From Poa pratensis (lineage: Eukaryota > Streptophyta > Magnoliopsida > Poales > Poaceae): a DNA stretch of 64,000 nt. A program made the translations under genes and the position numbers. Numbering within the stretch: position 1 is the stretch's first letter; each line of letters opens with the position of its first letter. Below the pieces are notes generated by a model that searched no databases, was not told the origin of the DNA, and worked only from the letters and a program-made list of their open reading frames with translations. Below are positions 26,355 through 39,513 of the stretch, piece after piece. Where the stretch lies: the NCBI GenBank assembly GCA_947311845.1, contig CAMZMU010000041.1, positions 131,657,731 to 131,721,730 of the forward strand, written 5' to 3'.

Positions 26355-27290
26355 CTAACAAGACGAAGTGGAAAGTATTGACGGATCAGGAGAGTGACTT
26401 GCATCGGAACATACCAACGCACGATAAAACTTTACTGTCAACTGACAGACAAAGGTTGGAAGGCAGGTCAGAGTACGAAACATGCTCAGGAGAAATCCTA
26501 AGATGTTGAAGATGCACCGGTTATTACTCAATTGTGATAACCATGCCCAAAAGGAGAGATGCAGCAGAGTCAAACCAAACTGTAGTAAGATTGTTGTTGA
26601 TTCGTAGCTCACCCATAAGGACGCCGGAATCTTCTTCAGCTTCTTCAGCAGAGACGTGGTTCGGGCGACGACGCACAATAGGTCCAGCCTTGCCAGCTGG
26701 CGGGGCGGGGAGCGTGCAGGAGTTCCCGTGAGAGGTGCCTTCTGAGGGTACTCCCTGAAGTAGTGGCCAGCCTGACCACAGGTGTAGCAGATAAGTCCAG
26801 GTGGAGCAGGTAGCGGAGGACGATACCCACTTCCGCTCGACCCAAAGGTTGAAGTAGTGGGGCGCGTGGTGGCGTTCTGAGCAATCTTCTCTTGGGCATC
26901 CTTTACAGCGTCTACTATGAACTCCATAGAACAATTAGCCGGAAAATGATCATTTCCTTCGCATAGGTAGCAAGTGGCACTAGCGGTTGGGAACTTGCCG
27001 AGTGGATGCTTGTTGGAACAATGCGGGCAACTGCCGGGGCATTGACTCGCCTGATGTCCACCCCTTCCGCACTGACTACATGCCTTTCCTTGTGGTAGTC
27101 CCCACTTTCTGGGGTACTTAAGGGGGCACTTCCAGGACGGATGTCCGCGCTCCTTACAAGTGTAACACCTGCGTTTGTCTATCGCTTTCTTGGGCAAAAC
27201 GTTAGATGTATGGGATTTCTCCCGATCAGAGGGTGTCGAGTGGGTCCCTGGGGTGGCTTCGATTGGATGGAGCGGAGGACGTTGTGCCAT
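26355..27290 (-). pseudogene. gag: Gag C-terminus with four zinc knuckles, and protease remnant
   Basis: The open frame shows four CCHC-type knuckles: residues 42-55 (CYTCKERGHPSWKC), 71-84 (CSQCGRGGHQASQC), 107-120 (CYLCEGNDHFPANC) and 168-181, where the last cysteine is tyrosine. The frame then shifts. In another frame (26934-26524) the residues TVWFDSAAS stand where a retroviral-type aspartic protease has V-x-x-D-S-G-A-S, so the active-site glycine is replaced. The nucleocapsid-like part would bind element RNA. The N-terminal capsid part of gag is not recognisable between 27291 and 27861. Confidence 0.8.
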
Positions 27291-27861
27291 TCCATAGATT
27301 TGACAAGGACGTAGTTAGTATCCACCTCGGTATGGTTGAGACATTAGCATTAGCGTACTCAAGTACTCAGACTAGGGACGATAATACTTTGTGCAACAAC
27401 GAACAAAGAACCAACAAGATGGGACTTGGGTCGAAGATCAGCATCATGTACCAGTAGCGTGAGATTCAAATGGCTAAGAAACCACGTGATTCAACCCACA
27501 CTATCCGGCACAATCTGGGACCTTATGTTCAAGTCCTTGGGTTAAAACCCGGCAAATGAGCAATTGATTAGACTCGGTAGAAACATCTGAGTTGATTTCG
27601 GATTGTAACGCAGCGGGAGCAATGTGACACATAACACTAAACGTCGAACCCAACCCCATTTCTAATCATTTTGAAGTAACAGACGAGGAGTAAAACCTTT
27701 AAACTCAAATCGAGATAAGATTGCTCGAGATTAGAGGGTAACCAGATAAGGAGTAAAAAGAATCCTAAGATGGTTTTCACAACTCATTTTTAGGTTAAAA
27801 ATATTTTCACAAACACTAGACTCAACATCGACCAGTAGAAGGGTTTCCTACAGGCAGTACT

Positions 27862-27873
27862 GCTCTGATACCA
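27862..27873 (-). other. Primer-binding site of the gypsy element
   Basis: Minus-strand TGGTATCAGAGC, three bases inside the right LTR, complementary to initiator methionine tRNA. It shows that the element reads right to left. Confidence 0.88.
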
Positions 27874-27876
27874 ACT

Positions 27877-30800
27877 TGTGGCGCCCCGACCCGACTGTTA
27901 TACAGTGATACTGTGTCCCCGGTTATCCGATACCACCAGACACACTATCAAAGCATAATAGAGAGATCAAGACTTGTGTAACAACTGGCACATCACAGAC
28001 TCTACGACACAAATCATATAGTTCAACTCTTATAATAGAGAAAGATAGCAAATGACAACCAGAGGTCACAGACCCAACAGTACAACATGCGGAAGCAAAT
28101 TAGGTTGTTCTAAACAACAAGAACCAAATTATGGCCTAAGAGGCCTACAGATAAACATCACAGCGCCAGCTGTTCCGGGATGTCCCAAGCTGCCACCTGG
28201 GAAAACCCCAGACTACTCATCGACGTCCACAAAGAACCCACCTTCGAGGTCGGTGAAGTCCTCCTCTGAAACAAAACAAACGACGTTGAGTTCGACGAAC
28301 TCGCAAGATTATATATAAAGAGCTTTAGCTCGATGAGGCTTTCAAGGTTTTATGGCTGTTTTGCATAAAGCTCATTTTATTTATGAAAACATAACTCAAT
28401 GACATTGACTATTCAGAGTATTTTAAAAAGAGGTAAGAAGTAACCATGTTTTCTTGATCACCTTTCTCACATCAACCACCATTTGCAACCACAGTACCTG
28501 TTTCACCAAGGCACCTCCCCGAATCACCCTCGAGTATGCTCACCTTTCAATCTTGAGTGGTACCTCTAGTACCCAGTTTTTAATCATTCCGTTAAAGTTA
28601 TTCTATGATCTTACCTTCACTTCCCAAGTTCGTCCATAACCACGGACACGGCTTTTCGAAAAGATTTACCCTGCAGGGGTGTACAATGTTTGCCACGCGT
28701 ACCGTCCGGCCCATTACCTGTACAATTAGCTCTCTTCCTTGGAAAGCCGGCTGGGTGGGAACAGTGTCGACTTCTCCCTCGTTAAGGACTTTCCAGGATC
28801 ATCAGTGGCGGCAGGGCTGCCAGTGCCTGCAACACCCGCCCCACGGCCACTCATTTTCCTAACACCACCATCCTCATCTCAGTTCATCGCACCATCATCA
28901 AGCACGCGCAAATGGAAGCCCGAACTAGAGGACCTTGGCTAGCCCCGCCCGAGTTATTTAGTCTATGAGGGTTCCTGCAAGTGCATAGGCCTCACGCATG
29001 ATTGCACGCTCAGTCTTGGTTCAAGAGGTATAGAACTCTCTCCTAGGCGGCGAGAACGAGACAAAACACCACAACCACAATGGCCTCTCATCCCCACCTT
29101 TAAGCATTTTATTACCTGTCACCACAATTTCCTCCACCATCATCCGAACATAACAACACCTATTTCCGACATGAAGTATCCATCGGACGAATACACATTT
29201 AGCTAAGCATGTCTAAGCATCAACATTGCATAGCTAAGTATTTCAGGCCAACAATACAACCCTATGGTTAATAGGAGGGAAACAGGTAAATGGCATCGGA
29301 ATCTTAATGCAACTATAGGATACTCTAATCCAATAAAATTGACATTTGGAACCGCATGCAATATTTGCGGAAAATAGGATAAGATCTGCTCAGAGGGGAT
29401 TACGCTTGCCTTGTTGAGCGGAGTAGTCAAACGGCTCGTCGGAGTAATGATGCTCAACTCCGAACTCGTGATCTACCGGAGAGCAAACAACACCGGAAAG
29501 CAAAAACAACAATCAACACATGGCAATTGTGCAATGCATACAAAAATGATGATATGTCGTATTAATGCATCTAAGTTATTATACGCTATCGGACAAGATT
29601 AAATGGGGGCGAGAAACAATACTCAACGAGAGAGGAGAACACCCCATATTTATCTTAGGGATTCTAATATTCCTAAAAGTACAGCATTTTAATTGTGATT
29701 AAATATGCATGACAATGATGATTTTAGGTAGTTCATGTTTTTCTGAGCATTTTGAGGTATTACACATAAATTCTGGAATTATTTTGAATTAATTATGAAT
29801 TTCCAAAGAAGGATTTCATTTCTGCAATTTTTAGTATTCCATTTAAACAGAGCAGAGAATTAATTCAATTATGTCCAACTAAAATATGGATGCGTAAAGT
29901 TTGTGAAGACAAATTTTTAGACACCTTATTTGCTCCATTTGGAATTACAGAACAAAAGTTATGAATTTTTAAAGTCTACCATATTTTCGGATTATCCGGT
30001 TTTTATTAACTCGGATTATCCGAGAGAAAGAAATTGAGTACTGGGTAATTTCGGAATATCCGAATTTGTGGGAATCGGAATATCCGGTTTGGGGTCAACT
30101 GACAAAACTGTCGAACTCCACACCGTGGCAATGCTCGACGAAGGACAACGGCCGGCGACGACCTCCAGCGACGGCGCCTTCGTGCGCAAGCGTGTGCATC
30201 CGATGCGGTCGACGCGTGAGTGCTCATGCGCGTGTGGGTGGGTGACCACGAGGCCGCACGGCGACATGTACGTGCATGACACCGGCGCGGTCACGGCGGC
30301 TGGACGTGCTCCCTCTCGCTCGTCGGCGAGGCACAGAGCAGTGGGAGGGAAGATGGGGATGTCCAGGAGGATGGGGCGCTCACCCTGAGCTCGTAAGGGA
30401 AGACGGTGAGGTCGGGGACGCAGCAATGGCGGCGAACTCGTCCGCGACGGTGCTCGGTCGGCCGCGGGGAAGACGAGGATGGCGGCGTCGATTCTCGGCT
30501 CCCCGGGTCGATTCCTCAGGATAGGCGGGGGAGAACGTCGAGGCGGAGCTCGTGGTGGCCGCGGCTTGCCTCGGGGAGGACTACAGCGGCAGCGATGCGT
30601 CGGCGTCGGTGGGCTCGAGTTCGGCCGTGTGCACGGGAAGAACAGAGGGAGAAGAAGGGGAGCAGGTGAGTGAGTGAGGCGGGGAGAGGCAGAGGCTCGT
30701 GGGGGCCTCCTTATCTCCTCGTCGTGGCAGGAGGACGTGGGGGGTCCGGCGCGGCGACCTGGAGCGGGGAGCACGGCGATGGGCGAGCTGGTGCGGCTCG

Positions 30801-31571
30801 GCCGCCCTGTCGCTACAGAGAAGGAAGGGAATTTCCCAAAAAAACCCCTGCAACCTTTTTACCACCACCAATAGATCCTTTCCTGTTTCTTCCTCTTCTC
30901 TTTTCTGGGATTTTGTAAAACATTTAGTTGAAGCACTTGGGCAACTTCAAACTTTATAAAACTTGGTGGAAAATTCCCATTTGCCACAAAGCACTGCTGG
31001 TAAATTTTGCAGGTCATTTGGATAAACTTTTCATAACAAAGTTGTTTTACTTTCTTTTCTGCCATTTATTCCCAACATTTAATTAAGGTACTTAAACTAG
31101 TTTAACAATTATGGGAAAATTCAGGTAGCCTCCCCATATTAATATGAAGCTCCCCTAATTTTTCCAGATTATTTGAAACTCATTTGGTAGGAAAATAAAA
31201 TAGGAATTGCTCACAGGCAATTTTGAGTTTCTCTCCATTTATTTTATTTTACAAATCAAAATAGTTTGCAAAGATTATATTTGGATCTTTTGGAACTTCC
31301 TTGACAATATAAGAGGTCAAAGTATTTTTGTTTTGCGAGTTTGAGCACTTCCATTAACTTGGGATTTGTTATAGCAAGTTTGGCATTTTGTTTTTAAGTG
31401 GTGTCAAACCACCACAATTACCTAGCAACCACACAAATCCCTAGCAACAATTCCCTAGTGACAAGTTAAAGGTTCCAATTGGTACACTTTGATGCAGGGA
31501 TGCCATGATGCAATGAACCAAAAGTGGAAAAATTACACAGGTTTTCAGGTTCTCAACTTCGGGCTGTTACA
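27877..31571 (-). repeat. 5' LTR (element sense) of the gypsy element, 3695 bp
   Basis: The fuller of the two LTRs. It holds about 600 bases (about 28836-29431) missing from the other copy. The GC-rich block is at about 30110-30790. A related minus-strand ORF of 252 codons (30016-30774) stays open here too. The right flank is TGGGC, identical to the left flank of the element. Confidence 0.9.
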
Positions 31572-34500
31572 TGGGCGTAGCCCTCGAGAGCCTCATCGAG
31601 AATACCCTTTATTCTGGGGTAGTCTTTCTTCCTGCTCAAACTCCCCGAGTCGAAATAAGTGGCAATGGACCACCTCGGGCTTAGGATGATGAGTGGCAGT
31701 ACTTGTCCCTGGTCAACACAATTGAAATGGAATGTTGGAAATGATCAACAACGGAAGAAATCTATAAGAAAGCATAAGATATGACGGCAGCGAGCGGATG
31801 TGTACTTACTCGGGAAAGAAAGGAACAAGAAGGCTGTTCTTCCTCTTGTTGGTCAGCATGAACCTCTGGAGGTACTCCGTGGCCATGGTCTGCGTCCTTG
31901 ATCCTTCCACCAGCTGGCTGTCACACATGTAGTAGGGATCCGCTACCGCGACGTACAGGGTATTATCTCTCCTGATCTTCATCGCCGTACTGAGCGCGTA
32001 TAGGCGGACCAAGTTATAGTCCAGCCATTTAGAGTGAAACAGATTGAAGACGTCCTCGAACGCTATGAAGAACAGATCCGCGGGGGCTTCATCGACAAAG
32101 TCCGAGTCCTTTGGCACCTGGGCCGTGAACACCGGGTAATTTGGATTCTCGTCTTTAAGAAGGAAGCCCTCTAGCGTCAAGATAGATTGATGCAAAGAGT
32201 GCAAGGGTCCTTCTGCGAGGCGAAGCAGCTCCGGAGGCAGTATCGGTTTGCCAGCTTCATGAACTCGGGTCAAGCCATCCGCACGGGGTGATACCATGTC
32301 TTCATGACCCCGGATAATCTTAGGAGCTGGCTGGCTCGCAGAGGCGCCTGGCCTACTTCTCTTCCTGTGCTTCTTCTTCATCATCTCTGGGGATGCTGCG
32401 GGTGCTAACCCCTCGCAAACCGTCCTCTTCAGTGCGCCAGGGCTGAAAACGTTAGCCGCCGGTTTGTCTTGATCTCTGGCCTCCGAAGGCGTGTCTTGAG
32501 ATAAACCCTGGAAGGTCAGGCGCTGCGTGCATGTAGTGGGATGACCAGGTTGATCGCCGTGACCGCGGAAGGGTTCCTCATCCACAGGAGGCATGTACAA
32601 ATCTTTGCAGGCGCCAGTGTTGAGGAAGCAATCGATGTCGACAATATCCTCATCATCGTCGTCGTTGCCACCAAGTTGAGGTGCAATGTTGTTGGCTTTG
32701 GACAGCCGTTGTGGTAAAGACGTTCCCAAAAGTTTTTGGTGGCGGCTGGTGGTGGCGACGACCGCCGGTTCCTTCCGGGTGGTGGCGACAACTGCTTATG
32801 GCGTCGGTTCCTTCACAACAAGTTTTGTGGCGGCTTCGAGGGCCGAACGATCGGGGGCCGAAACTTCGAGGTGGCGCCGGTGGTCCGCCTGAACCCCTGA
32901 AGACCCTCCCCAAGACGAATCTAGGTCTTCGGCCATTCCATGATCCACTTGGAGCATTTTCCAAGGACCATGTGGTTCTCGGCTCCCGGAGGTTGCATGG
33001 GGGGGTCGATGTCATGAAACTCAGGCACTACCATAGTCAACCTGACCTTCATCATGGCCTCGCGCATTCTAGTGTTGTGCATATCGCGGCTCATTGGTTG
33101 TATGATGGTGCCCTGAGCAACTTCCTTTAACTCACCGCCGGCCCCCACCCTATGCAGGAGTATGCAAGGCATGTCCTGAGTCAACACATGTTGGGCATCA
33201 TGAGATGGCAGTCATAAAAGGCATAGTTATAGAAGATGCCGCGGACTAACTATTTAGTTTACCTTGGTGATGGCGTTGAGCTCGGCTAATGTCGAGACAA
33301 GGGCGTCGGTGTCGGCGATCGGCCAATCATTCACCGTTGCCACCGGCAGCGCCTCAGTATCTCCGGTGGCCGGCCTATCATTCACCGCCGCCACCAGCAG
33401 CGCCTCGGTATCTTTCACGGTAGGGGCGTCGGGGGACCAAAAGGAGCGGCGGCTGTGCCATGGTGTTGGGCAGCGGGGTCACCAGGTCTAGTGACACGGT
33501 ATTGCTGGAGTTGCTGCCGGCGTAGCTGGGCACGTGTATCGGCCCCTGTCGACCTGCCGCATTCCAAGAAGCTAACCCCTCCAGCAACCCAGGGGGTAAG
33601 ATCGCCCGGAGCTTCTCCTCCACTAACTCGTCCACCGTGCTGGAGTCCACTTTTTCCTGCTGTAGTGACTCCACCTGCTTCCTTAGGTCCACAACCTCGG
33701 CTTTATCCCTAGTTGGCTTCCTTCTCTCCTTTCTCGTCTCGGCGTCCGTGCCATAGTACTAGAGGAACTTCATGCTCGTGCCAAAGCCGGACACACGGTT
33801 AGCTGATGTCGGCGGTGCCGACTAGCCCCTTTTCTTGTAAACGTTTGTCGCCCTGTTGAAAGTCATGTTCCACGGCTCCGTTGACCCCTGGGACGACGGG
33901 CCGGCCTCAGCGTCAGCCTTCAACTCGTCCTCCTGTAGACAAAGGAAATTAAGGTGAACCCATGTAGAAATATGGTTCCGTTATCTAATTAGATCAACAC
34001 AATGAATTTTGAGATATCCATGGTAATTAAATTCCTTACCAGCACTTTCTCGAATTCCCTCACATCGTCATCGTTGGTAATGAATTCCCCCGTCACCTTC
34101 TTCAGATAGTAGCGGGACTGGACAAAGTTCCTAACCTGCTCGTCCGTGATTTTATGACATGGGTTTTCTTTTCCCAGACGTGCAATCTCGGCATCCTCCT
34201 TGTCCCAAATGGGTTGTTTTCCTCGGTAACCGCCGCTTCCCAAACGGTGGTTACCTATGTTCAGGTCCCGCATTTCCTTCCCCCACTTGTTCCATTTTTT
34301 AGCCTCCTCAGACTTTAAGGACAACTTCAATGCCTCGAACTCTTCTTCGTCGAGCGTCGTCTCTTTGGCACTTATCTTCTCCCAGCTGTCACCCTTATCA
34401 ATCTTCTTCTTCACCCGGGATTTCCAGCTGCTCAAGGCGGTGCTCATCTTCGTGATGGCTAAACTGTCCACCTTTTTGTTGAACGGCTGCGGGAACGTAT

Positions 34501-35002
34501 ATCGTTGGTGAAGCTTCTTGAGGAGGTTTTCGACCAAAGGCTCATTGGCCTTGCTTCTGAGGTCCTTCGTGTTGATCGACACGCTTTCCCGGAGGATGCA
34601 CCTTAGTTGCATGCCGTACTCTTTGGCAAGCTCTGGCGGTGCCACTGGTAGGCCACTTGGTGTGACCTCAGTGAACACGTCTGTGACGTTGCCGAGCGCT
34701 TGCGGTGTCCGATCCCTCCTTTGCTTCTTCTGCTTCTGAGCGGTCGGGTTGCTGCCACCACCACCATCCGTGTGGTCGCCACCATCGGTGGTGGTGGTGT
34801 CATCTTCATGGCCGCCACTAGCAGCTACATCGGTGGTTTCGGCATCGTCCTCCCGACCCTTTTGCTCATCGTCGGCACGGTCGCCACCACTAGCAGCTTC
34901 GGCGGCCTCCACCTCCTCCAACTTCTGGGACAGCTCCTAGAATGACTTGTTGGCATCTCTAGCTTCTTGTTCGACGCTCATGTGGAGCTTAGAAGGGCCG
35001 GG

Positions 35003-37247
35003 TGAAAGAACATGGTTGCCCCATGTCTAGTTTTGGTAATTAATGACAATCCTTATGGACTAATTTGTATATTGAGATATCCTTATAGGTTTGTCCATAG
35101 GCAACACTTGAACTCCATGTGTTGGATTCAAGGTTGAATGCCTTGAAGGTCATTGGATATCATGAACATATTTGAGATGATCAAGAAAGAAGAAAAGATA
35201 TAATGTTGATCAAGACGAAGTTGAAAAGAATGTGGATTCAAGTGATCAACACACAAAGCTAAATGTTTCACCATGTGGGATCACGTGATCTAATGGTATG
35301 GTAAGCAATTGTCTATATAGCTTTGTGAACTAACCCATATATGTGTGTGTGGAGTATCTATGTGGGGTTAGGTATCTTCCCATGGGCGTGCATCAAAAGG
35401 AAGGTTCCATATAACCCATGGTTGATGACGTCAAGCGGTGGTCGTCATCAAGATAATGGTCAAGTGAAGATATGCCTAAAAGTGGATCTCCCATATTATG
35501 TATGGGGGAGCATTTCACAAGTCTTCATCAAGCGGAGAGCAATCAAGAAAGGTGATCCAACTTGAGGTGATCAAGATCGTCATCATCTAGCTCAAGTGGA
35601 TTGCGCAAGGCAAAGGTATGACCTTGATAGGGTTTCTATTTTACCGGTCTCATGGTGTTAGTAAGAGACCAGATTATAGGATATATGTCACACTTTCAAG
35701 AGGGGCTCTCGAATGAGTAACTTGATCGTATCATTCGGAGAGAGCTCAAACCTTTGCATACTTGGCATCATCTTTCTTGGTTCTTATTTGGCTTTCCTCC
35801 ATGTGTGGTTTTTGTGCTTGTCATGATCTTCAAGACAAGCTCAAGTTTTGGTATTGAAGGTTTTACCGATTCGACTCTTATAATGAGGTTTAACCTTTCC
35901 ACATTTGGTTTTATGATTCATTGTCGGACAATGATGTTTCTCTGTATAATCTTAAAGATCTCGTTGTCGTGATTCCAACGATCCAAAGATCATCGAAAAC
36001 GGAGCCCTGATGCAAAAGATATTGCCGTTTTGGTGTTTGCTATTCCTGCAGTTTTTACCCCAGCGGTAGTACCGCCCCCGGTACCGCCGGCGGTACCGGA
36101 TAAGGCACCCGAATGCCCATTTTGGGGGTACCAACAGGGGTAGTACCGCTGGGGCATTAGTACCGCTTAACCCAGCGGTAGTACCACTGCCTGGAAGCTG
36201 TTTTCATCCTGTTGTGTCTTCCGGACCTTCTTGGGGGCGGTAGTACCGCCCCGGCGCGAATCTGCACCCAACGGTTGGATATTTGGGTGACCTATTTAAG
36301 GGGTTTCCCAACCTTTGAGCAAGTTTTCCCCCACCATTTTTGACCTTTTGGAGCTTGCTTTCTCCAATGGTTCCATGATTCTTGCCTCCAATTAGAGGGA
36401 AAAGAGAGAGGAGATCTAGATCTACATCTCCACCAATTAATCTCTCCTCTAAGTGAGGGGAGTATATTGGATCTAGATCTTGGGATTCATTTGTTGTTTT
36501 CCTTGCTCTTCCTCCCATCTTCCTCCATAGCATTAGTTGCTTTGGTGGGATTTGAGAGGGAAGGGCTTTGATCACATCTTGTGTTCTTGCCATTGCATTA
36601 GGTGCATCGGTTTGAGTTCTCCATGGTTATACGTGGAAGTAAAGTTTTGAGAAGCTTATTACTCTTTGTGGTTTGCCTCCTGGGTTGCTTGTAACCCTAG
36701 GAGGCCTTTGTGGGTTTCGGAAGACTCAACTTATTGCGAGGTGCTCCGGGACATTGTTGGGAGGCTCCAACTCATTGTAGAGTTCCCCGACCTTTGTGTA
36801 CGGCTTGGTCAATGCCTCGAAGGTGACCTCATAGTGGAAGAACTACGTCTTCACCGGCAAAGCTCACGGAGAATAGAGTGAGCACATCCGTGCTATTGGA
36901 GCATCTAGGTGGCTCCACACTCCTCCAACGTAGACGTACTTCCCTTGGGAAGGAACTACGGGAAACATCTCCTCGTGTCCACTTTGCGGTTATCTCTATA
37001 CCCGAACTCTTACTTATGTATTTACCTTTGTGATAGCCATCGAGCTTGAAGTTATCTATCTTGCTATCACTTAGTGGTTGTTCTTGTCTAGCATAAGCCT
37101 TTGGTGCACATAGGTGAACCTAGCTTGGTTTGGTTTTGTGCTTGATAAGTTAAATGTTAGTTTTATTCCGCATTTATTCTAGCCTAAACCGTAATTATTT
37201 CAAAACGCCTATTCACCCCCCTCTAGGCGACATCCTTTGCACTTTCA
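35003..37247 (+). repeat. 5' LTR of copy B (2245 bp)
   Basis: Related to the copy A LTR along most of its length, but the block before the TATA-like CTATTTAAG (36292-36300) is different: at about 36058-36260 it consists of reiterated GCGGTAGTACCGC words. It lacks about 44 bases present in the other copy B LTR near 43425. Confidence 0.9.
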
Positions 37248-37249
37248 AT

Positions 37250-37261
37250 TGGTATCAGAGC
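37250..37261 (+). other. Primer-binding site of copy B
   Basis: TGGTATCAGAGC, two bases after the LTR end, as in copy A. Confidence 0.9.
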
Positions 37262-37302
37262 CAAGGCTCTTTTTTTTTTGCTTCACCGCCTAGAGAGTAA
37301 AG

Positions 37303-39513
37303 ATGTCGTTTAGAGAATTAGTGCATGATCCCACTTTTATATTCGATGGAACAAATTATGTTGTTTGGAAAGTTCGCATGCTTAATCTCTTCAAGGACAT
37401 GGGTCCAAATATGAAGAGAATTGTAGATATGGGTTTTCCTCCTCCAAAGGACTCACAAAATCTATCTTTAGAGGATGAGGAAAACTCTTATCTTGATTCT
37501 CTAGTATCTAATACCATTGTCTTTTTTTTTATGCGATGTAGTCCTTGGGTCAATCATGCCTTTTTCGGAATGCTCATGAGTTGTGGACAAAGCTTCAAGA
37601 TAAATATGATGTGTCCAACATTATTGAGGATGATTGTACTCCCTCCTCATCCGGGCGTGATGAGCTCTCAACTTCTTCTACTTAACCAATATGTGGTAAG
37701 CCACAACCCAATGAGATGGTGAGTAGTGATAGGTTTTGCAATGATGGTAGTGAACTTACTATTGATGATTCTTTACCTCTACATCATTGCAATGCCTCAT
37801 CTTTGGACTCCAACATTTCTAGCACCATAAATACTTTACATGCTTGTGTTGATAGTCCTTGCATATCTCGTCAAAATTGCTTATCTATATGTCATGATGA
37901 TATGCTTACTTTATCTTGTTGCCATGATTCAAATGCTTGTGTTTCCTCTAGTTCTTTTGTCTCTAACAATGTAGAGGAAACTCATCCCTCTATGGAACAA
38001 GATGTGGACTTGAGTGGTGCCTCAAGTAGTGTTCCATCATCATTGACCATTCCCCTATTTTGCCTCGTGGCTAAGGCTTCAAAGGTATCTCCTACTTTGA
38101 ACCCCAATATATCTCATGATGATGACGATGATGATGATGATGATAGTATTCCCTCCTTGAATAAGAAAGGAGAAATTGTCTTTCATGCTCTAAGCAAAAA
38201 AAAATGCTCGCTCTACCTTCATTGTGATCTTGACTATTGCTATTGAAAGCAAGAAACTTATTGATGAGCATGAGGACACCATAGAGGAAATGGAGAGTTG
38301 TGGGCATGAGGACACCATTGAGGAAATGGAAAGTCATGAGTGTGAGTATGCCAATGAGATTGCGGACCTCTCTATTGCTCTTGAGAAAGAACAAAATCGT
38401 AGGGCGACTCTTAAAGAGTCCCTATATAATCTTGAGCAATCCCATGCTACTGGTATTGCTAAACTTAATAAGGATCTTCAACATGCTCTTGCTCTTTCTA
38501 AAGTCCTCAAAGATAAAAATAGTGATGCTTGTGCTACTAACTCTATTTCTTGTGAAGCATCCATGTTGAAGGAGAACGTTGAGCTAAGGGCTCAACTTGA
38601 GTTGTTAACTAGCAATTATGGGAAATTGGAAGAAAATCTTGAGAAGCCCTCGAGCTCTCATAATGATCTTCTAGTCTGCCATGATTTGCTTAAGTTAGCT
38701 CATGAGGCTATTATCACTAAGGTAAAATCTTATGAGCCTCATGTGGACATTAGCACTACTACCCAAAATGCTTCATTGCAAAGTGCTAGTCCTAGTATTT
38801 CATCAACTCATGATATTACTACATCTTGTGATGAATTACTTTCTATGCCTTGTTGCTCTAACAATGAAGCATCTACTTCCTCTAGTACTTGTGTTGGAAC
38901 TAACCATGTAGAGGAAAACAAAGAGCACAAGGCACAAGTCACTTCTTTGAAGAAAGACTTGAAGAAGCGCCATGTTGGGAAGGTTGCACTTGACAATATG
39001 TTGAGTATGCAAAAATCTCCCAATGACAAGAGTGGACTTGGATTCAAATCCAAGAACAAGAACAGGTCCAAGATCAACAACAAGAAGAAGGGCCACGAAC
39101 ATGTCAACAATTCAGCCAAGATAGTTTGTTTCAAGTGCAAGGTTGAAGGGCACCATGTTAGATCTTGCCCAATGAAGAAGAAACCTCTTAGTGAGAAGCA
39201 ACAAGGGAAGCGGCCTCAAGTTCAATCTCAAGATCACAATGATGAAGAAAGGCCACTTCTTAAGAAGAATCAAGCCAAAGCTTCTCACATTGAGAAATCA
39301 ACTAAGAAGAATGGTAGAAGTAGATGTTGCTACATATGCCGTGAAAAGGATCACCTTGCTTCTTCATGCACTAACGGTACCTTCACCAACCCCATCATAA
39401 TTGATGATGTTTACTCTCTTAGAAAGGATAAGGTTGGCAATGTGTTTGCCAAATTTATTGGTACTCAAAGTGGTGTCAAGAAAAAACCATTTGGGTTGAC
39501 AAGCCTATTGTGA
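37303..39513 (+). pseudogene. gag: Copia-like gag with two zinc knuckles (copy B), nearly complete
   Basis: Starts at the ATG at 37303 with the same N-terminus as copy A and the FDGTNYVVW motif. It runs in three frames, 37303-37722, 37716-38246 and 38224-39513. Two frameshifts therefore break it, one near a poly-T run at about 37520 and one near 38220. The last segment (429 codons) holds a long glutamate- and leucine-rich probable coiled coil, a lysine-rich patch, and two knuckles: CFKCKVEGHHVRSC (39127-39168) and CYICREKDHLASSC (39328-39369, lacking the usual glycine). It then ends shortly after the knuckles without a protease. An intact version would make virus-like particles and pack RNA, relying on another element for reverse transcriptase and integrase. 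Confidence 0.85.

Larger units (their letters stand above)
21146..31571 (-). mobile_element. Degraded Ty3/gypsy-like LTR retrotransposon nested in CACTA-1
   Basis: Two LTRs (21146-24241 and 27877-31571) bound a 3.6-kb interior. Both LTRs read TGTGGCGCC to GCTGTTACA on the plus strand, so in element sense they start TGTAACAGC. The 5-bp target duplication TGGGC is perfect (21141-21145 and 31572-31576). The primer-binding site is at 27873-27862 on the minus strand, fixing the orientation. The interior keeps a recognisable gag end, a protease fragment and traces of reverse transcriptase. It is shorter than an intact gypsy interior, so large internal deletions have occurred. It sits in the last exon of the second CACTA gene. 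Confidence 0.92.
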
